Part shown: piece by piece, positions 11,440 to 23,760 of the stretch
How positions within the stretch are numbered: position 1 is the stretch's first letter
Layout of the letters: every line of letters starts with the position of its first letter
Assembly: GCF_022682495.2 (NCBI RefSeq)
Contig: NC_071390.1
Span: 166,867,220 to 166,931,219, forward strand
Direction: 5' to 3'
DNA from: Desmodus rotundus
Taxonomy: Eukaryota; Chordata; Mammalia; Chiroptera; Phyllostomidae
DNA length: 64,000 bases
The notes under the pieces: model-generated
Database searches by the model: none
Seen by the model: only the letters and a program-made list of their open reading frames with translations
Told to the model about the DNA's origin: nothing
Program-made: the position numbers and the translations under genes

Positions 11440-11700
11440 GTCACAGGTACAGTGCTGAGCAAAAGAATCCAGTTGCAAACAAACAAACAAACAAAGCACA
11501 TACTAAAGGATTCCATTGACACAAAGAACCAGCACATTTGATGATGATGAAGGTCAGAAGAAGTTACTTTCGAGATATTGACTGGGAAAGGCATAAGAGA
11601 CAATTTGGGGGACCAGGAATGTTCTCTGTATGATCTAGGCGATGGTGACTAGCACATACAAAAATATTATGTAAAATGTAAAGTCTAAAAATTAACCAAC
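11440..11700 (+). repeat. L1M 3' fragment
   Basis: Carries late-L1 words such as GATATTGACTGGGAAAGGCA and GGAATGTTCTCTGTATGATC. It is preceded by a short (CAAA)n run at 11476-11496. Confidence 0.45.
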
Positions 11701-12429
11701 TCATGCCCTGGAGATTTTTACTTCACGTTACTTTAAGCCATACTTCAGCTTTAGGAAGGGAGTGAAACGAGAAAGAGCCCTGGCCTTGCCCAGAGTGTGG
11801 CTCCTCGAAATGCACAGCGATAGCATGGCCCAAGGGAGGGGGCTTAGAGGTGGGAGAGGGACTGCGTGACTTCAAGTCTCCGCCCCATGGAATCAGAGGC
11901 CACCCTCCCATCTCCACCCCTAACCCACTGTCGCCTTCCCTTGTTTTATTTTTCTTTAGAGCACTTACAGAATTGGAAAGAGTATCTGTCTGGGAAGTCA
12001 CATAGGGCCACCACCTCTAAAGCCTCCAGGCTCAAAGCATTCCTGACCTGGTGGCAGAAGCCCTGCTGCTCCCAAGCCAGAGTGGCTCCTTATCAGTGAG
12101 GCCCACCCAGAGCCACTCCCAGGGACATTAGTGGGAGGTGGCCCCGATCTGCCTGGGAGGTCCTGGAAGGGATTCCGCCCTGGTATCACTTCAAGCCTGT
12201 AAGTAGCTCAAGAGTTGTGAATCTCAATCTTTCCAGGGAGGGAGGGGGAGGGGTGAGGAATGAGGAAGATGTCAACTTTTCTCTGAAGGCAGTGCAAAGC
12301 TCTTTCTGTCCAGTCTGGTGAGGATTAGGTAGGCTTTGGGTGTCTTCTGAGTGTTCAGGGCATTTAGCTCTTGCCTGAAGAGGGAAGATTCAAAGGCAAA
12401 AGCAGATAAGTAAGTAAATAAGAGGAGTT

Positions 12430-12605
12430 GCCCTAACTGGTGTGGCTCAGTGGGTCACTGGTTGGATTCCAGGGCACATGCTTGGGTTGCAGGCCAGGTC
12501 CCGGGTTGGAGGTGTGCAAGAGGCAACAGATCAATGTTTCTCTTGCTCTCTCTCCCTCTCTTTCTCTCTCTAGAAATAAATAAATAAAATCTTTTTTAAA
12601 AAAGA
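12430..12605 (+). mobile_element. Ves bat SINE, shortened
   Basis: Starts GCCCTAACTGGTGTGGCTCA, contains GGGCACATGCTTGGGTTGCA, then TCAATGTTTCTCTTGCTCTC and the tail AAATAAATAAATAAAATC. The segment between the A-box and B-box regions is shorter than in the other copies. Confidence 0.85.
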
Positions 12606-12689
12606 ATGAGGGGCCAGCCATGCTCTAACTGCCTGCTCTTCATCCTTCCATCACATAAGCCACCAGCCCAGGAGGTGCTGCTACAGTCA

Positions 12690-12890
12690 GGGGCAGACCT
12701 GAGCCCGCATCCCATGGTGCCATTTGCTGGCTGCATGAAGTTGGGCCTTAGCCTTTCTGAGCATCAGTTTCCCATCTGTAAAATGGGAATAACAGTGGAC
12801 TCATCTTTCAGGGGTCATTGTAAGATCTAAGTGCCTACAAATTACACAGTACCTGGCACATAGAAACGGCTCCATACATGTTAGCACTTT
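12690..12890 (+). repeat. MIR SINE
   Basis: Forward MIR: GAAGTTGGGCCTTAGCCTTT, CAGTTTCCCATCTGTAAAAT, GGGAATAACAGTGGACTCAT and CAGTACCTGGCACATAGAAA in the right order. Confidence 0.82.
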
Positions 12891-14879
12891 ACTAGGTAAA
12901 GGTTTTAGTATGTTGCTCCCATAGCGTGGTGATTGATTTAACAAGATGATTAATTTAGCCAAGTGGTTTCAAGAACTAGAGGCAAGATGTCTCTTGGTGA
13001 AACAGTAAGCTCTCCGGCTTTGCTGGTTTGTAGCTGTGCCTGTGGTAATGTCTGGGGGTACTGCCCATTCCTAAAGGGACCTTCTCAGTGGCCAGTGTAT
13101 TGAGAAGCCTCAAATTGAGATGTGAAGGGGGAAAGGGCAATGGTTGTCTTAAATTATTCAAAGGGCTAATCTGCAGATTAGGCATTCAATGTAATCCATG
13201 GGCCCCCAGAGAGAAGAATTAAATCCAGTAGCAGGAAATATCGGGAAACGGGTCTCTGCTCAGAATAAGGAAGGACTTTTGTCCCTCAGAGCCTCCCAAA
13301 GAAAAGGGGGCTGTGTCTGGAAGCAAAGAGCTCTCCCTCACTGCAGGTGACCAACTCTAGGCTGGATGAGTCCTTGGCATGAGCCCTTACGTCTTGCATC
13401 TGTGTAGCGTGTTACAGGTTCACAGGCAGCCGGGAGCTCTCAAGGGAGCTTCTTGTCCTTATTCCCTTTTTTCAGATGAAAACACTGAGGCTCAGAGAGA
13501 CTGTGTCCCTTGCTTCCTGTCACACAGGTGGCATCACCAGGGCTGGACCTCTCTGAGCTGTAACCCCAGGGGCCAGGCCATGCAGGCAAGCTCAGTGACA
13601 ACAGGCGTCCACCCACTCCGGCTCATCGTTGAAGGCACTCTGGAATCTTTAAAAATACAGATTCCTGAACATCATCTCAGACCTACCGGGCCCAAACCTT
13701 CAGAGATGGTTTCTAATTTTTAAGGTTTCCCTCATTGGAATGGTAGTCACCAAATTCAGGGTAAAGTTAACCTCTGGGTTGGGAGGTAAGAGGGAGATCC
13801 GTCTGGAGAGAGGCACTTGGGACTTCAGCTGCCCCAAGAAAGCTTGACTTCTTAAGCTGGGTGAAATGTCCCATGATGTACACTGTCTTAAATGTCTGAA
13901 CTCACTCATCAGAAAAATGTAAAGCTTCCCATGGACACTGTAAGCAGCCCGGTTTGGAATCCACTAGGTGATGGTCTATAGCGTTTTCTCAACTGCAACA
14001 TGATCTAACCCAAAGCAGCTGGAATTTGGGGGCAATTCCTATAGAACCACTGAGCTCTCTTGTCAGTAACTGCACCCCGTTCCTACCAGGTTTGCTGGTC
14101 TCAGGTGTTCATGCAGCGCCCACCAGCCCCTTCCCTGGACGGAGTCAGAATCCTTCTACCAGTGTTGATGAAGCCAGTGCTCCTAGCATCCCCAGGGCTG
14201 CAGGAGCCTCCGAGGGAACCCACGGTCTCCAGGTTGGCCCCATGGCACGAAACGCAGCTGCTGGCAGCCGGGGCCTCTATGGCTGTGGCAGAGCGGTGGT
14301 GGTGTGAGTGTGTTACAAACCTGTTGTTAGGTAGTTCTGCTTTAATCAGCTGTTATCACACCTGATTACAGTGATGGCTGGTTTCACGGCACAGACTGTC
14401 CCCACTGTCTCCCTGGCTTTGAGCTGGGTGGGAGCTGCTGGAGCCTGGGGTGGCAGAGGCAGAGCAGGGAGCAAAGCCCAGGCACTGCTCCATGCTGAGT
14501 AATGACTGGGCAGGGCGGGCCAGGAGACCAAGGTCTCCCCAGCCCCGAGTTCAGCCTGACCTGATCACTTTACGAGCAGCGAAGTCACAGGAATGGGAAG
14601 CATCGAGAGTGCACGTAGTCCAGGTGTCAGGAAAGCCGCCTGCAGCCCTCTGAGCTGTTCGAGGTACCACGAGAATGAGAATACTTAGGGACATGGTGTG
14701 TTCCTGTCACTGCGGAAGACAGCAGTCTCCCAAGTGGGGGTGAATGTACCCCAGAGTTCACAAGATAATTGATGAGTGTTAAGGGCCATGTAAGACCTAT
14801 TTCTATTTACTTTTTAGTCTCAATCTTAAATTTCTATTTTCTTTATATTTTATAATACACATATTTGATTGCACAAGCG
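12891..14879. other. Intergenic DNA, largely unassigned
   Basis: No exon is visible. The segment 13590-13720 (GGAATCTTTAAAAATACAGA) looks like part of an old hAT MITE of the MER20/MER5 kind. The rest is unassigned; the open frames of up to 114 codons overlap on several frames and look random. Confidence 0.45.
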
Positions 14880-15085
14880 TCATAATAATGGATTCTTTAC
14901 TGAGCTCCTGTTCTATGCCAGGCGCTATTCTAAGAGCTCCCATGTATCAATTTGCCTAACCCTTCCAGCAACCCCGCAAGGTAGCTATTATCATTTCTAC
15001 TTTACAGGCCTAGACAAGTCACCCCTCCAATGTCACACAGCTGGGTCTCCTAAATCCCTCACTCAGCTCTCTCGAGGAGGCCCAG
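14880..15085 (-). repeat. MIR SINE
   Basis: Reverse MIR: TTCTTTACTGAGCTCCTGTT, CTATGCCAGGCGCTATTCTA, AACCCTTCCAGCAACCCCGC, then TTTCTACTTTACAGGCCTAG. Confidence 0.75.
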
Positions 15086-15659
15086 GGGAGGCTTAGTAAT
15101 GAGTGGCCAACTTTTCCAGGACATTCTAAGTAATGGTGACTTCCCTCTAACAGCACAGTGGGACAGCCTTGAACTATCTATCCATCAGGAAAGGAGGGAA
15201 GGGGAGTGAGAAGGAAATGGTGGAGCCAGTCAAGCTGAGCCCTGGCCCAGCCCACCCACAGCAAGATCAGCAGTTGCAGAGCCCACCTGCCCCCAGACTC
15301 TGCCTTCTCCTCCTGGCGAGAGTGAGTAAAAAGGCAAAGAGGGCGGTGTGGCAGGACGAAAGTGAGGTGGCTGAGCCCAAGCTCCCTGGCTTTTCCCCTG
15401 AGCCACAGACTGATAACAAGGGCACCCAGAAAACTCCAAAACCAAGGAAGAAGGCAGTATTTGTCCCCCAGGAGCTCATGAGAAGTGACGGAATGAAGAG
15501 CCCCTGTCCATCCTCACCTCAGAACCCTTCCCACTGAGAAAACCTTACAGACCAGCTATCCGGAAGCCAACAAATCAAAACCACTGTGAATGAGTAAAGT
15601 GACTCCAGGGGATGAGGAATCCTGGTGGGTCCCGGGGAGGGAAAGGGTGGTGTGGGCGG

Positions 15660-15870
15660 GAGTCAGGCTAGGCCTGGGTTCGAATCCCAGCTCACTTCTG
15701 AGCCATGATGTTTGGGCAAAATGTTTGCATTCTCCTGTTTTCAGTTTCTTCCTTATAAAATGATGTCAGTCACCGTTACCTCAGCGACTTCAGTTAAAGG
15801 TTAAGTGAAATGACATGAGGGAAAGTGTGCAGTCCAGGGTCTCATACGAAGCAGGTTCTCAAGGTCTTAA
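15660..15870 (+). repeat. MIR SINE
   Basis: Forward MIR with GGCCTGGGTTCGAATCCCAG at the tRNA-like end, then CAGTTTCTTCCTTATAAAAT and GTGAAATGACATGAGGGAAA. Confidence 0.72.
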
Positions 15871-15889
15871 ATAGTATCATCTAGTGTTC

Positions 15890-16620
15890 TTGATACTGTA
15901 CAAATATTCCTCCTTATTTGTCACTTGTCTTCACATTTGGCTTGTTTATCATCCAAAAGTTTTAAATGTACTCAAATCTGTCAGTCTTTTCCTTTATGCT
16001 TTGTGTCTGGCTTTAAAACATGCTTCCCAAATCCATATTAATGAATCATTCTATGGTTTCATCAAATATTTTGATATCTTGTGTGTGTGATTTGTTATGA
16101 TGTATGTTATAAAATCGTGATCTGACTTTATTTTTTCCAAGTAGATTGCCAGTCACCCCAGTATCATTAGTCAAATAGGCCAGCAATTTCCTACTGACTT
16201 AAATTACTATATATATATCTCTCTCTACATATGTCTAGGTGTATTTCCAGATTCTCTATTCAGGTCCATTTGATCTATTTGATAAGCCCTGTAACAATGC
16301 CACAGTGTTAGAATTTCAATGACCTTGGCGAGGTTTCGATATATCTAGGACAAGTTCTCCACATCCTCATTATAGTTCTTTTCCAATAATTTACTAGAAT
16401 TCTTCCTCTGTTCTGTCTTCCAGATAAATTTCTGAATCCATTTATTAAGTTCCATGAAAAATTGCATTGGCTTTTTTATTGAGATGACAGTGCATTTATA
16501 TATTATATACAGAGAAGTGATTTATTCACAATATTGAATATTTTTATCCTGGAGCATAACATGTCTCCCTATTTTTTCAAATATACTTTCATGAACTAGT
16601 CCATTTCTTTAGGCTTTGTT
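15890..16620 (-). repeat. Old L1 ORF2 fragment, antisense
   Basis: Plus-strand words such as CTGAATCCATTTATTAAGTT, GAAAAATTGCATTGGC and CACAATATTGAATATTTTTA match the antisense of old L1 ORF2 (reverse transcriptase region). It is heavily mutated and no frame survives. Confidence 0.5.
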
Positions 16621-16634
16621 CTAGGGTTTTCTTG

Positions 16635-16670
16635 TTTTGTTTTGTTTTTTTGGTTTGGTTTGGTTTGGTT
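16635..16670. repeat. (TTTTG)n/(TTTGG)n simple repeat
   Basis: Short tandem run of TTTTG then TTTGG units between two LINE fragments. Confidence 0.85.
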
Positions 16671-16754
16671 CAGACACTTGTGTGGATAGGATTTTTCATG
16701 GCATTTCATAATTGATTATTGATGTTATATAAAAATCTATCAGTGTGTTTTATA

Positions 16755-17105
16755 TCTATTTAGTCTTATCAGGGTGATCACTTCATAAGGTATAATGGAT
16801 GTTTTGTTTTGTTTTTAATTTTATTTTTTATTTTTAGAGAAAGGAGAAGGGAGGGAGAAAGAAAGGGAGAAAAACATCAATGTGTGGTTGCCTATCACAC
16901 ACCCCGCACTGGGGACCTGGCCCGCAACCCAGGCGTGTGCCCTGACTGGGAATTGAACTGGCGACCCCTTGGTTCGTAGGCCGGCACTCAGTCCACTGAG
17001 CCACACCAGACAGGGCAGGTATAATAAATGTATAATTACTATGTTGTACACCTTAAACTAATATAATATTGAATGTCAACTGTAATTGAAAAATTAAAAC
17101 AATTT
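16755..17105 (+). repeat. L1M 3' UTR, split by a SINE
   Basis: GGGTGATCACTTCATAAGGT before, and ATGTTGTACACCTTAAACTA then ATATTGAATGTCAACTGTAA after, are adjacent words of one L1 3' end. The Ves SINE at 16802-17016 separates them. Confidence 0.72.
16802..17016 (-). mobile_element. Ves bat SINE with target duplication
   Basis: Minus-strand copy: 5' end at 17016 (GCCCTGTCTGGTGTGGCTCA), then CCAGTGCGGGGTGTGTGATA and a CTCCCT-rich tail ending in AAAAATAAAAAATAAAATTA. It is flanked by AGGTATAATGGATG (16788-16801) and AGGTATAATAAATG (17017-17030), a 14-bp target duplication with two mismatches. It sits inside an L1 3' UTR. Confidence 0.93.
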
Positions 17106-18429
17106 TTTAACTGATTACCTTGGTTTCTCAACATAATAATTATATCACCTATATATAAATAATGACAGTTTTGGTATTCACATGAAATTACATATAACAT
17201 ATTAATATAACTTGTATATATTTATTTATAATTTGGTGTGTATTTTACAAGAAGTTTTGACTTCACTGTTGTAGGTCCTCCCACTTCTGCCCACTGTAAT
17301 CACTTCCCATTCGCTCTAGATGTTAACTCTTCTGTTGTTTATGTTATGTATCACATTTAGATCTCACATTAACTTTACATGTTTCTTGGTTTGCTACTAT
17401 CTCTCATAACTCTCATCTTCTTATTTCTCGTATTTATTTTTCACCCTACTGGGACATATCCTTAAGTGGTTTTTTCAAAGAGTCTGTGGGTGCTAAATTT
17501 TCTTCTTACATGTCCTTAACATGTCTCAAAATATCTATTTTGCCTTTTTCAAAGCATAAACACATTTATTTACTAACCAAGTGAATGGTCCTAATTAAAC
17601 CAGCACTCAGAAACAGTTGCATGTAAAATGTCTGTGATAAAGATAACTAAACACAATAATGAAAAAAAATGTGCTGAAGTTTGCTCATTGGACTGAGCTT
17701 GTTTATCCTCAAAGCTACTTCCTGGCCAGAAGGATGATGGCGCTTTAACTCTGCCTTTTCACAGATCCGAGCACAGGTGACATTGTTCATGATGCATCCC
17801 AGCACTCATTCCCCATCTTCCAATGCTCTTGTTATTGTGCTTCTCCTTCCCGCCCCACTCCTGATGGTGAGCCCCAGCACTGTGGAACAAGTTGCAGACA
17901 GCTACATGAAAACTGCGTGGCTTTAACTTGCTTTCAGTTTCTGTGGTGAGGTTGGCTATCCGAAGTGAAGACACGGTCCAGTTTAGCCATGGGGCCCATT
18001 TGTGGCAAATCCGTCCCTCCTCCTGCTTCCTTGGGGTGCTGGCAGAAGCCTTAGCTCTTCACTGAGCGCCAGCTTCTTCCCACCTGTTCAATGGCAGCCA
18101 CAGTAGGTGGTGGGCAGGCGAGCAAAAAGCAGAGCAAGTGAGTGGGGGTGGGGAGCATGGCCCTACTTTGCCTTTCTCATTGAAAGCTTGTTTACCTAAG
18201 TATAGACTTCTAGGCTTAAAATATTTTTTCTCATAATCTTGAAAATATTTTATTGTTAATTTCTAGCCATTGGAGTCACCATTAAGAAGCCTGATGCCAA
18301 TCTGATTCTTGCAAAAAAATGAATGAAGAAGTAAACAGGTTGGTAAGGAAGGAGACAGCTAGCTGCCATGAATTCCAACAGCCTTCTACAAACTCCTTTT
18401 CATCTTAGTCCTTCCTTATATCTTCCTAA
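17106..18429. other. Unassigned AT-rich intergenic DNA
   Basis: No gene is visible. The AT-rich part 17106-17600 may be decayed LINE sequence; 17640-18200 is unique. Confidence 0.4.
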
Positions 18430-18620
18430 TAATGACTTACTTTTACTGAGCATGTCACTAAGTATGAAGCCCTATGCTAAGCCCCCAAAACACATCATTT
18501 TCCTAAGCTTTAAACAACCCTATGAGGGAACGGCCATTGTCCCCATTTTACAGAGAAAGAAATGCGGGCTTATTTTGCCTGATACCAGAGAATATATCTG
18601 GTTGATGTATAACTGGTCCA
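18430..18620 (-). repeat. MIR SINE
   Basis: Reverse MIR: CTTACTTTTACTGAGCATGT, AAGCCCTATGCTAAGCCCCC, TGTCCCCATTTTACAGAGAA in order. Confidence 0.65.
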
Positions 18621-18811
18621 GAGGAGAGTCACGTCATGTAAGCGTGGGCGGCAGTTGTAATCTAGTTTGAACTCACTTGGAATCAAAGGCAATATGATTT
18701 AATCCCAAAAGAAAATCCTGTATTTAAAATAGAGCAGGAACTAAGAAAGAATAGTAGAGATCCAGGAAAAGTAAACAATAGAATATGAGACATGACTTCC
18801 ATTTCTGAATA

Positions 18812-19491
18812 CAACAAGGCCTGTCTGGAAAAAGTCCAACCATTGTTAATATGACAAGAACAGTTTGGCATGCATGTAAGCTGACAGCCAAGGAGACTGG
18901 ACTGGAATGCACACATGTGAACAGTGACGACTTCACTGTACCAGTCAGTGGGGGTGGTAGACACTGTTGAGTGAGCAGGTGTACTGTGTGGCTGTCACAT
19001 TCAAAATGACTGAGCAAGTAGAGCAACAAATCTGCATCAAATTTTGCATGAGGCTTAAATGTTCCTCTGTGGAAACTATTTGGATGATTCAGAAGGCCGC
19101 AGCTATGGGCAACTGGTGATTGGCAGCTTTATCATGACAACATGCCCCCATGCACCACATCTCATACAGAGTTTTTTGGCAAAACATCAAATCACCCAGG
19201 TGACTCAGCCCCCCTGCAGCCCAGATTTGGTGCCCTGTTACTTCTGGCTTTTCCCAAAACTAAAATCACCTTTGAAAGGGAAGAGACTTTGGACCATTGA
19301 TGGGATCCAGGAAAATATGACAGGGCAGCTGATGGTGACTGGGAGAATTGTGTGAGGTCCCAGGGTGCCTACTCTGAAGGGGCCTGAGGCGTCATTGTCT
19401 TGTGTACAATGTTTCTTGTATCTTGTGTCTTCTTCAATACATGTCTCTCTCGTTCATAGCACATGGCTGGATACTTTCTGGAAAGACCTTG
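18812..19491 (+). mobile_element. Mariner copy 2, internally deleted
   Basis: 680 bp with the same terminal inverted repeats as copy 1 and TA on both sides (18810-18811 and 19492-19493). The 5' part encodes the start of the transposase (MTEQVEQQICIKFCMRL). At about 19098 it jumps from GATTCAGAAGGC directly to CGCAGCTATGGGCAACTGG, skipping about 640 bp present in copy 1, which includes the first catalytic Asp. The third Asp (PCSPDLVPCYFW) remains. A GGC microhomology sits at the junction. Such deletion derivatives can be moved by a full-length transposase. Confidence 0.88.
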
Positions 19492-19493
19492 TA

Positions 19494-20269
19494 TGTTGGA
19501 GTAGACTATAGCAGGCCAATCTTCCAATAAAGAGCAACAGGAAAAACCAAATACAATTAAAAAAGAAGACATCTGCTTGAGGCATTAGAAAGATGTTGCG
19601 GGACTGGGTCTCAGTCCAATGACACTTCTGAAATCAAGGAGCTGTGGAAAGGTGAGTGGACTGTATGCAGTCCTTTTCCCCTCAGAACATTTACCACTTC
19701 TAACTGTGGGAAGGAGGCAAACAGCCCAGTTACACCAGTCAGAGGGCTCCTGCTAAGAGACGAAGACAGTAAAACTCTTTTGACAGTGTATGGGGCTAGA
19801 GAGATAAAATCAGAGGAGGAGGAGCCAGAACCCTCCTGAGAAAGAAGGAGCAGAGAACTGAGTCCCAAACTACCAGTTTTCCCAGAAGACACCTGCTACA
19901 TTCTGATGCTATCTGGGCAGGAGGCCAAGAGGACCAACAGAAAATCCCAGCAACTAAAATCAGGGTTTGGGGAGTCTCACAACAAGGATACAAGTATGAG
20001 CATTCAAGAATCTCATAAAAGAGAGGCTTCCTAGATCATACCTCAGATTGACAGCTGGTACACCTGGAAAGTGGCGCCCTAAAAGGGGGGGGGGCAAGAG
20101 AGCTAGGCAGAGGCTTGTAGCCCAAAACTGCAGCCCAGCCTACAGTTGGCTCAGTCTCTGTTTCCAAATGGCCAACCCCTGCTGTCCCTGAGTAGCTAAG
20201 GATAGGATAAAACCCTCTGGAGGAAGAAAACATCATTTTTTTCATACACAATGTCCACCTTTCATTTTA
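19494..20269. other. Intergenic DNA, possibly LINE 5' leader
   Basis: No gene is visible. Its position just before the LINE ORF1-like segment and its composition suggest an old L1/HAL1 5' leader into which mariner copy 2 inserted; this is inference. A G-run lies at 20081-20092. Confidence 0.35.
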
Positions 20270-21160
20270 AAATTACCAAGCATACTAAGAGACTAGTCCA
20301 AATAACTAAAAACCCAGAGGAGGAAAAGGACAGTAGAAAAAGACCTATAGATGACCCCAATATTGGAGGGCTTTTTTTAAAGAGCTAATGTTTTATTTTT
20401 AAATAGCAAAATCAATAAATAAACAGATGAAAGGTAATTTCACCAGATAATCAGAACGTATAAAAAATAATTAAATCAAAATGTCAGGACTAAAACATAC
20501 ACGTGAAAATTTGAAATCCAGTAGATGGGTTTAAGGGTAGATTGAGACCCAGATTTAGACCTAGATTAATTTAGTGGAACACAATAGAAAATACCAACAC
20601 TAACAACAGAGAAAAATGGATGGAAAATGTAGAAAAAAACAGTATATGAGACAAATAGGACCCAATGAAAAGGGATAATATACATGTAATTGGAGACATG
20701 GAAAGAGAAAATAGGGCAGAAGTATTATTTGACAAGATAATGGACAAGAATTTTCTGAAACTGATAAAATATGTCATAACTCAGATTAAAGAAGCTCACT
20801 GAATTCAATCGCAAAGAAAACCACGTTGAGGCATATCATAGGAATGCCGCTTTCAAACTACTAAAAGCCAAAGATGAAGATAAAAACTTAAAAGTACAGA
20901 GAACCTTCAATAGAACCACACTAAGACTGAGAGGTGATTTTCAACAGGAAAAATAAAACTCAGAGACAAGACGCTGAGAGAAAGTAACTGCTCACTTCCA
21001 ACCGTATACTCAGTGAGAGTATCCTTCAAAGCTAAAGGTCAAAAGACGGGCAACACTGAGAAAATTCTCAGCCAGCAGAACTAAAAACAAACAAACAAAA
21101 ACACTGAAGGGAGTTCTTCAGAGAGAAGGAAATTACTCCCAATAGAAACACAGCAATGCA
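20270..21160 (+). repeat. Ancient L1/HAL1 ORF1-like fragment
   Basis: The plus strand shows a degraded ORF1 layout: AGGCATATCATAGGAATGCC, CAAACTACTAAAAGCCAAAG, AGTGAGAGTATCCTTCAAAG, and GAAGGGAGTTCTTCAGAGAG close to the ORF1 end. No open frame survives. Much older than the half-LINE at 8645. Confidence 0.5.
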
Positions 21161-21689
21161 GAAAGGAAGAGAAAGCCCACAGAAAAAATCAGGAAAAATG
21201 AATGCTGACTTACAAAACAACAATAAAGGTGTACATGCCTTTAAGCCAGCAAGTCCAGTTCTAGAAATTCCCACAGATACACTATACATAAGCTCTGCTC
21301 CCACCCCAGACCCATTTTCTGGTCTTCTCTGCCCAGACCTGTGCCAGGAAAGTAACCACTCCGGTCACCTGAGTCCCTTGCCCTCTGGCCCCTGTGGTTG
21401 GGTTTGGCTAATGGGAGGCACTGGCAGGAAATTTCAGAGCAAGAGGAGAGTAGAGGAGGTATTGTTTCATTTTGGTTTTTTCCCTGCTCCCTCTACCCTT
21501 TGATGCTGTGTTTCTGGACACATACAGCTCCTGCTAGGTGGCCCTTCCTGGGCGCCCCAGCATCCACAGATGGCTGCTTACCCTGGCCAGGCCACTGTAA
21601 AGTCACCCCAAAGTCTCCTAGTTCGAACCTTCTGAGTTTCACAACTGCTTCCTTCCAGGGCCGACTGATGCAGATTCAAATTTCAGATT

Positions 21690-22050
21690 TCACCAAAGTA
21701 TTGTTTGTAATAGCAAAACACTGGAAACAGCCTAGTATCCATCAACGGGGAAACTGGATAAAAACATGATGGGACTCATATTACACAACACCATCCCGAA
21801 TTCTAAAAGAATACAATAGCTTATGAGGAACTCAGAGGGAATGTTCTCCGAGAGGTATTATTGAGTGAAAAAAGGCAAGGGCAGAGTTTGAACCATAAAT
21901 TTTCATTTATGTAACAAGAAGTGTTTATGTGTGTGTTCAAATTGTAATGTCTTTGCAAGAACATACGAAAATGTGGCATTGTTGACCCTTTTTGCCCTAT
22001 TTGAAGTTTGTTTACACTGTGGATGTATTACTTTTTCAAAAGTCCTTTGA
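21690..22050 (+). repeat. L1M 3' fragment
   Basis: GTTTGTAATAGCAAAACACT, GGAAACAGCCTAGTATCCAT and CAACGGGGAAACTGGATAAA are classic late-L1 words. Confidence 0.72.
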
Positions 22051-22969
22051 CACATCTTTTAAAGAAGAAAATCCTTTCCTAGAGTCAAAACCACCTTTTA
22101 ATTGTTTGGCAAAATCAGCTTCCTCTCCCCTTCACACCTAGTTTCACTCTCTTAAAAAGATACCATCAGCCAAACCAAACCTCTCACTTAAGTAGTACTT
22201 TAAAGAGACTTGAACAAATCAAAGGAAGAGAGGCACACAGAGGATTTCAATGACCTCCCCCAGATCCCTTTCCTCTCCAGCAGGGGAGATAAGGCTTGCA
22301 AAGTGACCAAGGCTCTGGAGGGGCCAGAAGAACAGGAACTGACCATTTACATTCCTCTCCCCACCCAGTTCTGCCCTCGAGTGTCACTTAACCTGTCACT
22401 AGCTGCTTCTGGTTTGGATACATTTCTGGTCACCTCTGGTAGTGGCCAACTGAGGCTGCACAAGAGACTAAACTCCCTGCAAAATGGTGAAGGTGACCAA
22501 GTAGTCACCCTGCCAAAAAGCCTCAAGAATAAAGCAGGTGGTTTTGATTCATCCTCGTCCAAGAAAAAAAAAAACCCAGGTCTTCTGAGAGAATCACAGG
22601 GCTTTCTCTAATAGAGACTGGAGGTCTCATAACTGGTCGGGTTCCCCTCTTCGCCTTGGCTGTCAGGAAGCTCAGACGTAAATTTGCTTCCCACCAGGAA
22701 AATTTGAGTGCCGCTTTTGTGCCATGCACATCTGCATACTGATTCTCTGTGCTTTATCAACCTATTCAATTCTCTTTTCCCTTTAGATTTGATTTATTTC
22801 TGTTCTTTTAAAATCACTCTGTAGTGTGTATATTTCTAGAGCCACCTCAAATGCTTTTTTGAATGAAGGAAATTTAATCCATTAATGAAAACAGGAGCAG
22901 ATTGAGCATATTGCCCAGTTGATTTACATAGTCAGTGGGAAGGAAGTCAAACTTATCTTATTTGTTTAT
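22051..22969. other. Unassigned intergenic DNA
   Basis: No gene or clear repeat. A 133-codon frame at 22210-22611 has no recognisable domain and no splice context. Confidence 0.4.
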
Positions 22970-23200
22970 TTTAAGTCAGTAAATATGTGCTGAACACCTA
23001 CTATATACCAGGAACTATTCTGGCACCAAGAGTGTGGCAAAGAATAAAACAAAAATCCTTCCTTCCTGGAACGTCCATTCTTGTGGGGAAATAGTAAGCA
23101 CACAGATAAATACATACTATGACAGATGGCAATAATGCTAAAGAGAAAAATATAGCAAGTTCAGGAAGGTGAGTGAGGCCAGAATATGTTGCAGAGAGTG
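22970..23200. repeat. Ancient dispersed repeat, family unresolved
   Basis: GTGCTGAACACCTACTATAT, ACCAGGAACTATTCTGGCAC and CTTCCTGGAACGTCCATTC follow the order of the old mammalian repeat family also seen at 46485. Confidence 0.5.
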
Positions 23201-23419
23201 GCCAGGCCAGGCCTCTCCAAATCGGTTACATTACTGATGATGAGGACGTTTTAAACTCTCTTCCCCTCTCGCTTCCACTTGCTACCATCCTCACTTCTAC
23301 CCTGGTCCTCCCTGGGGGAATACAGTAAACATCAATAATTGATCTCCTCCTGCCCTACTTGGTCTTCAAGTCTATTCCATCCTCCATCCTAAACCCAGAA
23401 GGACCTGCTTAGGTCAAAT

Positions 23420-23760
23420 CCCTGTTAAAGTTCCCACTTTTCAGCTTGGCACATAAGATCCCTCAAGGTCCGGCCCCGTCCTGCCTTACTCAGGATGCAC
23501 AGTGCGCCACACACATCCCACCCTGCCACCCCCATCCCTGCCCACGCCATCTCCTCCGTCATCCTTCAGGTCCAACTAAACGTCACCTCCTCCGGGCAGC
23601 CTTCCTGAGTGCCCCAAGCAGAATCTCTCTTTGGAGTCCTAGCACCTTGTTCAGATAACTACGACACCGCCACAGCCATCCTATAGTGTCAGAGATGCAG
23701 ACTATGAGTTTCCAGAAGGCCTTGCGTGCAGCTGGCATTCAATACATGGTGACTAAATTC
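23420..23760 (+). repeat. L2 LINE 3' fragment
   Basis: Words in L2 order: CAGCTTGGCACATAAGATCC, TCCTTCAGGTCCAACTAAAC, GTCACCTCCTCCGGGCAGCC, TTCCTGAGTGCC, then GCTGGCATTCAATACATGGT. Confidence 0.75.

Noticed and set aside
14026..14365. Two overlapping plus-strand frames (93 and 101 codons)
   Set aside because: They are shifted frames of the same GC-rich stretch with no homology I recognise.
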